From an uncultured Burkholderiales bacterium (lineage in GTDB: Bacteria > Pseudomonadota > Gammaproteobacteria > Burkholderiales > Burkholderiaceae_E), in assembly GCA_903898725.1 (NCBI GenBank), contig CAIUGQ010000669.1, positions 1 through 8,198 on the forward strand: DNA of 8,198 bases, read 5' to 3'. Positions 1-5,527 of this stretch are shown in pieces (within the stretch, counting starts at the first letter, position 1; every line of letters begins with the position of its first letter). The position numbers and the translations under genes were made by a program. Under the pieces are notes generated by a model. That model ran no database searches, was not told the origin of the DNA, and saw only the letters and a list, made by a program, of their open reading frames with translations.

Positions 1-39
1 CCACGCCGAGGGGCAAGCGGCGGGGGGCCGCCCACCCCG

Positions 40-56
40 CCCGATCGCCCATCGGG
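40..56 (-). other. Small hairpin downstream of the anti-sigma gene
   Basis: CCCGAT and ATCGGG form a perfect 6-bp stem around a 5-base loop, about 40 bp past the stop of the anti-sigma gene. A second weaker hairpin (GCCC/GGGC) lies at 69-80. Neither is followed by a T-run in the minus-strand direction, so a classical intrinsic terminator is not supported, although the stem could protect or mark the 3' end of the sigma/anti-sigma transcript. No gene can be recognised in positions 1-96. Confidence 0.25.
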
Positions 57-96
57 ACCGGTCGTGTCGCCCCGTGGGGCAGGCGCGCCCGCGCGC

Positions 97-327
97 TCAG
101 GGGCGGGCCGAACGCTCCGCGCGCAGCCGCGCCAGGATGCGCAGCGTGAAGCCGTCGTCGGGCGCCTCGACGCCGCCGACGGCGTCCTTGATGAGCTGCA
201 TCACGGTGAGCCGGTCGCGAAGCTCGGCCGAGCCCGGCGCATCGTGCTGAAGCGCGACGAGCAGGGCTGCGACGCGCTCCGGGGGCAGTTCGTCGTCCAG
301 GAAGGCGGACAGGATCTCGTCGTTCAT
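97..327 (-). CDS. Minimal RseA_N-like anti-sigma factor, 76 aa
   Basis: This probably binds and inhibits the ECF sigma factor encoded just upstream. The protein begins MNDEILSAFLDDELPPE, which resembles the start of RseA-type anti-sigma factors (an E-x-L-S-A-x-x-D-x-E pattern). It continues with a helical region containing MQLIKDAV (48-55) and then PDDGF (56-60), matching the helix-rich sigma-binding domain of RseA. RseA of Escherichia coli is about 216 residues, with a membrane helix and a periplasmic domain; this protein stops after the sigma-binding part and has no membrane segment, so it should be cytoplasmic. The ATG at 327 lies 17 bp after the sigma stop codon and has no clear Shine-Dalgarno, which suggests translational coupling. 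The family call comes from reading the sequence by eye. The gene position next to an ECF sigma is strong support; how the signal is sensed is unknown. Confidence 0.78.
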   Translation of the reverse strand: MNDEILSAFLDDELPPERVAALLVALQHDAPGSAELRDRLTVMQLIKDAVGGVEAPDDGFTLRILARLRAERSARP

Positions 328-344
328 TGCGTGCGGTCGGTCGC

Positions 345-1010
345 TCACCAGCGGCGCGAGCGGGTCGGTTGGAGCATCGGGCGGATCGCGGCAGCGATCG
401 CGTCGCGGCCCCGGAAGATCAGGCTTTTGACGGTATTGACCGGCAGGCCCATGGTCGCGGCGATCGACCGGTAGTCGAGCCCCTCGATCTCGCGCATCAG
501 GATGGCGTCGCGCTGGCGCTCGGGCAGCGCGGCCACCGCCCGACGCAGCGCCTCGAACAGCTGGCGCGCGGCGAGCTCGTCCTCGACGCTGCCGTGCGAG
601 GCATGCTGCTCGAACGCGAGCAGGGTCGCGTCCGAGTCGGGATCGGCGGGCCGGTCGTCGAGGCGGTTCTGCCCGCTGCGCAGGTAGCTGCTGGCGACGT
701 TTCGGCTGATGGTGCGCAGCCACGGCCAGAACCGGTCGCGGTCCTGCAGGTCGGGCAGGCCGTCGTAGGCGCGCATGAACGCGTCCTGGGTCAGCTCCTC
801 GACGATCGCGGCGTCGTGGACGACCCGGCGGATCTCCGCGGCGGCCCGGCGCTGGTACTTGACCACCAGCAACTCGAAGGCGATCGCCTCGCCCGCGCAG
901 GCCCGTGCGACCAGCTCGCCGTCGACGGACGCCGGCGGCGCGGTGCGCGGCGCATCGGCGTCGCCGGGCGGGGCGGCGGGAGGCGCGGGGTTCAAGGTCT
1001 CGACTCGCAT
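345..1010 (-). CDS. ECF-family (RpoE-like) RNA polymerase sigma factor, 221 aa
   Basis: An alternative sigma factor that would direct RNA polymerase to ECF-type promoters. Residues 1-28 are a Pro/Ala-rich, probably disordered leader. Sigma region 2 spans about 44-111 (AFELLVVKYQRR, ELTQDAFMRAY, FWPWLRTISRN). A linker with many acidic residues follows. Region 4 spans about 153-208 (ALPERQRDAILMREIEGLDYRSIA, then GLPVNTVKSLIFRGRD, the helix-turn-helix). The length fits the family. I chose the ATG at 1010 rather than the in-frame GTG at 1049, because 1049 lies inside the predicted promoter -35 and has no ribosome binding site, and because the extra 13 residues are not family-like. The anti-sigma gene follows after 17 bp, probably in the same operon. 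The predicted promoter at 1020-1047 resembles one the sigma itself would recognise, implying autoregulation and a nearly leaderless mRNA. The class is clear; the regulon is unknown. Confidence 0.93.
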   Translation of the reverse strand: MRVETLNPAPPAAPPGDADAPRTAPPASVDGELVARACAGEAIAFELLVVKYQRRAAAEIRRVVHDAAIVEELTQDAFMRAYDGLPDLQDRDRFWPWLRTISRNVASSYLRSGQNRLDDRPADPDSDATLLAFEQHASHGSVEDELAARQLFEALRRAVAALPERQRDAILMREIEGLDYRSIAATMGLPVNTVKSLIFRGRDAIAAAIRPMLQPTRSRRW

Positions 1011-1019
1011 GACGAGGGG

Positions 1020-1047
1020 AAAGACGCCCGCCCGCTCGCGAAGTTGC
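1020..1047 (-). promoter_or_regulatory. Predicted ECF-type promoter of the sigma/anti-sigma operon
   Basis: On the minus strand GCAACTT (1047-1041) is followed after 15 bp by GTCTTT (1025-1020). This resembles the sigma-E-class pattern GGAACTT-N15/16-GTCTNA. Transcription would start around 1012-1014, only a few bases before the ATG at 1010. The matching element on the plus strand strengthens the case. No transcript evidence is available here. Confidence 0.5.
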
Positions 1048-1067
1048 ACGCGGCCCGCGCAACTTCG
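1039..1067. repeat. Perfect 9-bp inverted repeat in the divergent sigma promoter region
   Basis: CGAAGTTGC (1039-1047) and GCAACTTCG (1059-1067) are perfect reverse complements separated by 11 bp. Each arm contains GCAACTT reading outward, so the dyad is explained by two divergent -35 elements placed back to back. It could instead be an operator for a dimeric regulator, and the two readings are not exclusive. Confidence 0.7.
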
Positions 1068-1086
1068 GGCCGAACGGCGCGTCTCG
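1059..1086 (+). promoter_or_regulatory. Predicted ECF-type promoter for the 91-aa unknown gene
   Basis: On the plus strand GCAACTT (1059-1065) is followed after 15 bp by GTCTCG (1081-1086), the same -35 sequence, spacing and GTCT core as the opposing promoter. The start site would fall near 1093, leaving a 5' leader of about 50 bases before the ATG at 1145. This predicts that the small gene belongs to the regulon of the divergent sigma factor. Confidence 0.45.
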
Positions 1087-1144
1087 ACTCCCGTACGGTC
1101 ATTCCACCGTGCGTCACGCTGCCCCTGCGGCGAAGGAGTCGGCG

Positions 1145-1420
1145 ATGGGTGTTCCCTGGCACATCGAGCTCAATCCGGACGTGACCGTGATGACCGACGG
1201 CACCTCGTGCGTCATCGGTGGCGTCGTCTCGCTGTCGTTCGAGCTTCACGAGGTCGAGTTCGTCTGGTCGGAGGAACCGGACCTGTCGATCGACCCGACC
1301 GGCCTGCTCAAGCTCAGCCTGCGCAACCGGCCGGGCACGCTGGCGGCGATCCGGCTGCGCCGCGGCGAGGCCGAACGCATCCGCACGATGCTGGAGACGG
1401 GCGGCTCGCGGCCTCATTGA
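1145..1420 (+). CDS. Conserved-looking hypothetical protein, 91 aa
   Basis: I do not recognise the family. The ATG at 1145 is preceded by a strong ribosome binding site (AAGGAG at 1133-1138, 6-base spacer), preferred over the upstream in-frame ATG at 1109, which has none. The protein starts MGVPWHIELNPDVTVMTDG and looks like a small soluble alternating beta-strand domain (VIGGVVSLSFELHEVEFVW at about 23-41, LLKLSLRNRPGTLAAIRL at about 53-70) ending in a charged helix (RRGEAERIRTML). There is no signal peptide, membrane helix, cysteine pair or catalytic motif. It is divergent from the ECF sigma gene and has a matching ECF-type promoter, so a role in the response controlled by that sigma factor is the best inference. 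It is convergent with the SDR gene, 19 bp away, with no visible terminator between them. Confidence 0.75.
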   Translation: MGVPWHIELNPDVTVMTDGTSCVIGGVVSLSFELHEVEFVWSEEPDLSIDPTGLLKLSLRNRPGTLAAIRLRRGEAERIRTMLETGGSRPH

Positions 1421-1439
1421 CGTCGTCGCTGCGGGCGGC

Positions 1440-2225
1440 TCAGGGCACCGAGGCGGCGCAGCCGTCCATCGGGACGATCGCGCCCGACACGTAGCTGGCC
1501 GCATCCGAGGCCAGGAAGAGCGCGACGGCCGCGACCTCCTCGGGCTCGCCCATGCGTCCCATCGGGATGCGGGCGAGCTCGTCGGCCAGCGCCTCGTCAC
1601 GGCTGCGACCACTCGCACGGGCGGTGACCGCCAGCCCTTCCTCGACGCGGTCGGTGCGCGTGAGGCCGGGGTTGATGCCGTTGACCCGCACCCCCTTGCC
1701 CGCATAGGCCCGCGCGAATCCGACCGTCGCGAGCATCAGCGCGGCATTGGCCGAGCCGCCGGGGATGTGCATCGGCGAGGCCACCCGGCCGCCCTGCCCG
1801 ATCACGTTGACCACCGCACCGCGGCCGCGCTCGGCCATCGCGCGCACGACCGGCTCGAGCACGTGCATGGTGCTGAAGTACTTCGCGTCCATGCCCTGAT
1901 GGAACGCGGCCGCGCCGAGCTCGGCGGGCGCGAAGCGCTTCGCGGCGCCGGCGGAGTTCAGCAGCACGTCGATCGGACCGACCTCGGCCTCGACGCGCGC
2001 GACCATGGCCGCGGCCTGGGCCGCATCGGACAGGTCGGCCGCCATCACCCGGATCGCGATCCCGTCGGCCGCGAGGGCTGCGCGCGCGGCCTCGAGCCGC
2101 ACCGGGTCGCGGGCGACGCAGACCACGGTCGCGCCCGCCTGCGCGAACGCCCGTGCGCAGGCCAGTCCGATCCCCTTGCTGGCACCGGTCACCAGCGCGA
2201 TCCGCCCCTTCAGCTCGATCTGCAC
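1440..2225 (-). CDS. SDR-family oxidoreductase with non-canonical active site, 261 aa
   Basis: A short-chain dehydrogenase/reductase-fold protein that would bind NAD(P)(H). The dinucleotide-binding motif TGASKGIG is at 13-20, a basic R39 after beta-2 hints at NADP(H), the DL motif is at 64-65, NSAG (in place of NNAG) at 90-93, and the C-terminal family pattern NGINPGLTRTDR at 182-193 with a late SGAIVPMDG. The length is normal. The usual catalytic Ser, Tyr and Lys are not visible: the Ser position reads NVIGQGG (140-146) and the YSASKAAL block reads PGGSANAALM (155-164), with H153 or G156 near the Tyr position and N160 at the Lys position. The GTG start at 2225 is supported by CTCCTC on the plus strand (a GAGGAG ribosome site) at 2234-2239, 8 bases away. 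It is divergent from the CoA cluster and likely shares its pathway. Its reaction is uncertain. Confidence 0.92.
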   Translation of the reverse strand: MQIELKGRIALVTGASKGIGLACARAFAQAGATVVCVARDPVRLEAARAALAADGIAIRVMAADLSDAAQAAAMVARVEAEVGPIDVLLNSAGAAKRFAPAELGAAAFHQGMDAKYFSTMHVLEPVVRAMAERGRGAVVNVIGQGGRVASPMHIPGGSANAALMLATVGFARAYAGKGVRVNGINPGLTRTDRVEEGLAVTARASGRSRDEALADELARIPMGRMGEPEEVAAVALFLASDAASYVSGAIVPMDGCAASVP

Positions 2226-2267
2226 GTTCCGCTCTCCTCGTCCGCGATGGCGCCCGATGCGCTCCCC

Positions 2268-2282
2268 GCAGGCAGTGTGCCA
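2268..2282 (-). promoter_or_regulatory. Possible sigma-54 promoter for the SDR gene
   Basis: On the minus strand TGGCAC (2282-2277) is followed by TGC (2270-2268), giving the GG-N10-GC arrangement of -24/-12 promoters. It departs from the consensus TGGCACG-N4-TTGCW at the G after TGGCAC, the first T of TTGC and the final W. Transcription would start near 2256, about 30 bases before the GTG and upstream of the ribosome site. No enhancer-binding activator is encoded in the window, so this remains tentative. Confidence 0.3.
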
Positions 2283-2297
2283 TCCGCGCCTCCGACC

Positions 2298-2329
2298 CCG
2301 CGGGCATCGCGGTGACCCGGTGCCCGCGG
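2298..2329. repeat. Perfect 9-bp inverted repeat, candidate operator between SDR and CoA cluster
   Basis: CCGCGGGCA (2298-2306) and TGCCCGCGG (2321-2329) are perfect reverse complements separated by 14 bp. The spacer itself contains the small dyad GGTGACC (2311-2317), centred within one base of the outer dyad. It sits in the 178-bp noncoding spacer between two divergent starts (2225 and 2404), where a regulator controlling both would bind. There is no T-run, so it is not terminator-like. The binding protein is not encoded in the window. Confidence 0.55.
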
Positions 2330-2374
2330 ATCGGAACGGCCGGCGCGCGCGATGCGGCGGGAAGCGGGCGCGGC

Positions 2375-2399
2375 TGGCACAATCGGATGAGGGGAGGGA
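2375..2399 (+). promoter_or_regulatory. Weak -10-like element and ribosome binding site before the CoA-transferase
   Basis: TGGCACAAT (2375-2383) resembles an extended -10 (CACAAT, four of six matches), but no good -35 lies 17 bp upstream. GGGGAGGGA (2391-2399) is a clear Shine-Dalgarno region that fixes the GTG at 2404 as the start. The ribosome site is convincing; the promoter part is weak. Confidence 0.35.
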
Positions 2400-2403
2400 C
2401 ACC

Positions 2404-3675
2404 GTGGCGCCGCTCGAAGGCATCCGCGTGATCGACATGACCGGCATCGTCTTCGGGCCGGTGGCGACGCAGGCGCTCGCCGACTGGGGCGCCGACGTGA
2501 TCAAGGTCGAGCCGCCGGAGGGCGACACGCTGCGTCACGCGGGCGTCGCCCGCCATCGCGGCATGGGCGCGATCTTCCTGAACCTGAACCGCGGCAAGCG
2601 CTCGGTCGCGCTCGACCTCGGCCAGCCCGCGGGCCGCGACGCGATGCGCCGCCTGCTCGCCGGTGCGGACCTCTTCGTGCACAACGTGCGGCGCGGCCCG
2701 ATCGCCCGGCTCGGCCTGGCGCCGGCCGATGTGCTCGCGATCAACCCCTCGATCGTCTACTGCACCGCCAGCGGCTTCCACGAGGGCTCGCCGCTCGCGC
2801 ACGCGCCCGCGATCGACGACTCGATCCAGGTCGCCGCGGGGCTGGCCGCGCTGAACGCCGATGCCGACGGCGCGCCGCGCTTCGTGCCCTCGCTGATCGC
2901 CGACAAGACCGCCGGACTCGCGCTCGCCGGCGCGATGCTCGCCGCGCTGGTGCGGCGGCTGCGCACCGGCCAGGGCGGCGTGGTCGACGTGCCGATGTAC
3001 GACACGCTGGCCGGCTTCGTGCTGCTCGAGCACCTGCAGGGCCACACCTTCGAGCCGTCCACCGGACCCGCCGGGTACCGGCGCGTGACCGCCGAGGGCC
3101 GGCGCCTGTACCGGGCCGCCGACGGCTGGCTCACGATGACCCCGTACACGCAGCCGCAGTGGAAGGCCTTCTTCGCCGCGGTCGGCGATCCGGCGATGGC
3201 CGACGATCCGCGGGTGGTCGACCCGGTCGAGCGCAACCGCCACATCCAGTGGCTCTACGAGCGCGTCGGCGAGGCCGCGGCCACCCGCAGCGTCGACGAC
3301 TGGCTGGCACTGTGCCGCGAGCAGGGCATCCCGGCGTTCCGGGTCGCGAGCATCGAGGAGGTCGCCGCCGACCCGATGCTCGAGGCCAGCGGCGCGATCG
3401 CGCGCGTCACGCATCCGACCGAGGGCGCCCTGCGGATGCTCGCCTCGCCGGGCTTCCTCGACGGTGCGCCGGCCCGCGCCGCGGGCCCCGCGCCCAGGCT
3501 CGGCGAGCACACCGTCGAGGTGCTGCGCGAGGCGGGGCTCGACGAGGCCGCGATCGCGGCGTTGGTCGCGAGCGGGGCAGCGGTCGCAAGCGGGGCGGCG
3601 GTCGCGGCGGATGGCAGCAGCGGCAGCGGCAGCGGCAGCAGCAGTGGTAGTGGCACGGGCGCCGGCACCGGCTGA
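2404..3675 (+). CDS. Family III (CaiB/BaiF) acyl-CoA transferase with Ser-Gly tail, 423 aa
   Basis: Moves CoA from a donor thioester (such as succinyl-CoA) to an organic acid in the cytoplasm. The N-terminus PLEGIRVIDMTG (3-14) and GADVIKVEPPEGD (29-41) are family signatures, followed by LNLNRGKRSVALDL (59-72), NPSIVYCTASGF (114-125) and GQGGVVDVPMYD (189-200). The catalytic Asp is most likely D167 in LIADKTAG, aligned with Asp169 of formyl-CoA transferase. The GTG start directly follows a strong purine-rich ribosome site. The core ends near residue 390, as expected for a family member of about 390-400 aa. It is followed by about 33 residues of Ala/Val then Ser-Gly low complexity (two GAAVA units, then GSSGSGSGSSSGSG), which is not part of the fold. 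It is the first gene of the plus-strand cluster and ends 54 bp before the crotonase gene. The substrate is not determinable. Confidence 0.95.
   Translation: MAPLEGIRVIDMTGIVFGPVATQALADWGADVIKVEPPEGDTLRHAGVARHRGMGAIFLNLNRGKRSVALDLGQPAGRDAMRRLLAGADLFVHNVRRGPIARLGLAPADVLAINPSIVYCTASGFHEGSPLAHAPAIDDSIQVAAGLAALNADADGAPRFVPSLIADKTAGLALAGAMLAALVRRLRTGQGGVVDVPMYDTLAGFVLLEHLQGHTFEPSTGPAGYRRVTAEGRRLYRAADGWLTMTPYTQPQWKAFFAAVGDPAMADDPRVVDPVERNRHIQWLYERVGEAAATRSVDDWLALCREQGIPAFRVASIEEVAADPMLEASGAIARVTHPTEGALRMLASPGFLDGAPARAAGPAPRLGEHTVEVLREAGLDEAAIAALVASGAAVASGAAVAADGSSGSGSGSSSGSGTGAGTG
3564..3650 (+). repeat. 18-bp and GGCAGC hexamer tandem repeats encoding the CoA-transferase tail
   Basis: Two 18-bp units (GGTCGCGAGCGGGGCAGC at 3564-3581 and a copy with two changes at 3582-3599) are followed by a degenerate third copy, then by GGCAGC/GGCAGT-type hexamers through about 3650. 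Both periods are multiples of three, so the array stays in frame and expansions change only tail length. It looks like slippage-generated low-complexity coding sequence. Confidence 0.8.
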
Positions 3676-3729
3676 GCCAACCGCGGCACAGCACCGCGAC
3701 GACACGAGACGATACCGAGGAGACCCCCG

Positions 3730-4533
3730 ATGAGCAGCACCGATACCGCCGCGCCGACCGCCCCCGAGCTGCGCCGCGAGCGCCGCGGCCACGCGCTGTG
3801 GCTGACCATCGACCGCCCGGCGCGACGCAACGCGATCTCGCCGGCCGTGCTCGCGGGCCTGTCGGCCGGCCTCGCCGAGGCCGCCGCCGACGACGCGATC
3901 CGCGTGGTGGTGATCACCGGCGCGGGCGAGCAGGCGTTCTGCGCGGGCGCCGACCTGTCGAAGCATTCCGGCTCCTTCCAGTTCGATCCGTCGCGCCCGC
4001 ACCTCGAGTACGCCGACCTGCTGCGCCAGGCCTGGGCCTGCCCGGTGCCGATGGTCGCGCGCATCAACGGCCACTGTCTGGCGGGCGGCATGGGCCTGTT
4101 CGGCATGTGCGACGTCGCGGTCGCCGCCGACCATGCGAGCTTCGGGCTGCCCGAGGTGAAGATCGGCGTGTTCCCGGCGCAGGTGCTGTCGGTGCTGCAG
4201 CACCTGATCGGACCGCGCTGGCTCGCCGAACTGTGCCTGACCGGCGAGCCGATCGACGCGCATCGGGCCGAGCGCATCGGGCTGGTGAACCACGTGGTGC
4301 CGGCGGCCGAGCTCGATGCGAAGACCGAGTGGCTGGTCGCGCGCATCGCCGACAAGTCGCCGACCGCGAACCGGCGCGGCAAGGCGATGATGCGCGCCGC
4401 CTTCGACATGAGCTTCGAGCAGGCGATCTCGTACCTCGAGTCGCAGATCATGACGCTCGCGCTGACCGAGGACGCGCGCGAAGGCCGCGCGGCCTTCGTC
4501 GAGAAGCGCGCGCCGAACTGGACCGGCAAGTAA
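3730..4533 (+). CDS. Enoyl-CoA hydratase/isomerase family protein, 267 aa
   Basis: A crotonase-fold enzyme acting on a CoA thioester, presumably one step after CoA activation. Visible motifs are LTIDRPARRNAIS (25-37), the oxyanion-hole loop FCAGADLSKHS (70-80), NGHCLAGGMGLFGMCD (113-128) and FGLPEVKIGVFP (138-149). Compared with the rat mitochondrial hydratase, the second catalytic Glu (Glu164) is kept as E142, whereas the Glu144 position is G122. The protein may therefore be an isomerase, hydrolase-like or one-Glu enzyme and not a standard hydratase. The length is normal. The ATG at 3730 has GAGGAG at 3717-3722, a 7-base spacer. It lies 54 bp after the CoA-transferase and 19 bp before the Bug-receptor gene, consistent with one operon. 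Fold assignment is secure; reaction assignment is not. Confidence 0.95.
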   Translation: MSSTDTAAPTAPELRRERRGHALWLTIDRPARRNAISPAVLAGLSAGLAEAAADDAIRVVVITGAGEQAFCAGADLSKHSGSFQFDPSRPHLEYADLLRQAWACPVPMVARINGHCLAGGMGLFGMCDVAVAADHASFGLPEVKIGVFPAQVLSVLQHLIGPRWLAELCLTGEPIDAHRAERIGLVNHVVPAAELDAKTEWLVARIADKSPTANRRGKAMMRAAFDMSFEQAISYLESQIMTLALTEDAREGRAAFVEKRAPNWTGK

Positions 4534-4552
4534 GCCCATCGGGAGACACGCC

Positions 4553-5518
4553 ATGGATCGCCGCAGCTTCACGCTCGCCGCCCTCGCCGCCACCGCCCTG
4601 CCCGCCCGCGCACAGGAGGCGTGGCCCGCGCGGCCGGTGAAGATCATCGTCTCCTTCGCGCCGGGCAGCGGCAACGACATCATCGCGCGCCAGCTCGCGC
4701 CGAAGCTCGGCGAGGCGCTCGGCCAGACGTTCATCGTCGAGAACCGCGCCGGCGGCGGCGGACTGATCGGCACCGAGGCGGTGGTGCGCGCCGCCCCCGA
4801 CGGCTACACCATCGGCCTGGGCACGAGCTCGCAGCTGGTGATGAACCCGGCGCTGATCGCGAAGCTGCCCTTCGACATCGAGCGCGACCTCGCGATGATC
4901 GGCCTGGTCTCGCGCACGCAGATGGTCCTGGCCGCGCGCCGCGACGGTCCGGCCGACCTGCGCGCGCTGGTGGCCCGCGCCAAGGCCGCGCCCGGCAAGC
5001 TCACCTACGGCTCGGGCGGCAACGGCTCGATCAGCCACATCGTCGGCGAGAGCTTCGCGCGCAGCGCCGGCGTCGAGCTGCTGCACGTGCCGTACAAGGG
5101 CAACGGGCCGGCGATGCAGGACCTGGCCGGCGGCCAGATCGACCTGGTCTGGGACGGCTTCTCGAGCGCCGCGCCGATGATGAAGGCCGGGCAGATCCGC
5201 ATCCTCGCGGTCAGCGGCGAGCGTCGCAACCCGCTGTATCCCGACGTGCCGACCTTCGCCGAGGGCGGCGTGCCCGACTACGAGGCCTACACCTGGAACT
5301 GCCTGATGGCGCCGCGCGGCGTGCCGCGACCGATCGTCGAGCGGCTCAACCGCGAGCTCAACCGGGCGCTCGAGCACCCCGAGATCCGCCAGCGCTTCGA
5401 CACCTACGGCGCCGAGAACCTGGTCGGCTCGACGCCCGAGGCAGCCGACGCGTTCGGCGCCGCGCAGCGTGCGCGCTGGGTGCCGGCGGTGCGCGCGATG
5501 GGCATCCGGACCGACTGA
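4553..5518 (+). CDS. Bug/TctC-family periplasmic solute-binding protein, 321 aa
   Basis: A periplasmic receptor of the tripartite tricarboxylate transporter (TTT) family, members of which bind organic acids, often carboxylates, and deliver them to a TctAB permease or act as extracytoplasmic sensors. Residues 1-20 form a signal peptide (MDRRSFTLAALAATALPARA) with an Ala-x-Ala-type cleavage site before Q21. The early RR-x-F pattern (3-6) allows Tat export as an alternative to Sec. The mature protein shows the family loops FAPGSGND (35-42), ENRAGGGG (63-70), PDGYT (82-86), GSGGNGS (153-159), VPYKGNGPAMQDL (179-191) and YPDVPTFAE (229-237). The length is typical. The ATG follows GGGAG at 4541-4545. 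No tctA or tctB lies in the window; orphan Bug receptors sitting inside catabolic clusters are common in Burkholderiales. It probably senses or captures the substrate that the neighbouring enzymes activate. Confidence 0.96.
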   Translation: MDRRSFTLAALAATALPARAQEAWPARPVKIIVSFAPGSGNDIIARQLAPKLGEALGQTFIVENRAGGGGLIGTEAVVRAAPDGYTIGLGTSSQLVMNPALIAKLPFDIERDLAMIGLVSRTQMVLAARRDGPADLRALVARAKAAPGKLTYGSGGNGSISHIVGESFARSAGVELLHVPYKGNGPAMQDLAGGQIDLVWDGFSSAAPMMKAGQIRILAVSGERRNPLYPDVPTFAEGGVPDYEAYTWNCLMAPRGVPRPIVERLNRELNRALEHPEIRQRFDTYGAENLVGSTPEAADAFGAAQRARWVPAVRAMGIRTD

Positions 5519-5527
5519 CGCCGACCC

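Noticed and set aside
384..399. GATCGC-GGCA-GCGATC palindrome inside the sigma gene
   Set aside because: Lies within coding sequence in GC-rich codons for Ala/Ile repeats; no reason to infer a regulatory site.
1049..1049. GTG start giving a 234-aa sigma factor
   Set aside because: Lies within the predicted -35 element, has no ribosome binding site, and adds a segment unlike the family.
2374..2390. Sigma-54 site on the plus strand at TGGCACAATCGGATGA
   Set aside because: The -24 half fits, but the base pair at the -12 position is TG, not GC, so the element is incomplete.
3682..3698. CGCGG/CCGCG hairpin after the CoA-transferase stop as a terminator
   Set aside because: Only a 5-bp stem, no T-run, and the next co-directional gene begins 32 bp later with a good ribosome site.
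1597..4773. Very long open frame on the minus strand (over 1,000 codons)
   Set aside because: It is antisense to three clear family genes and in part overlaps the SDR in another frame. Its translation is Arg/Ala/Gly-rich with no domain. Long antisense frames are expected at this GC content.
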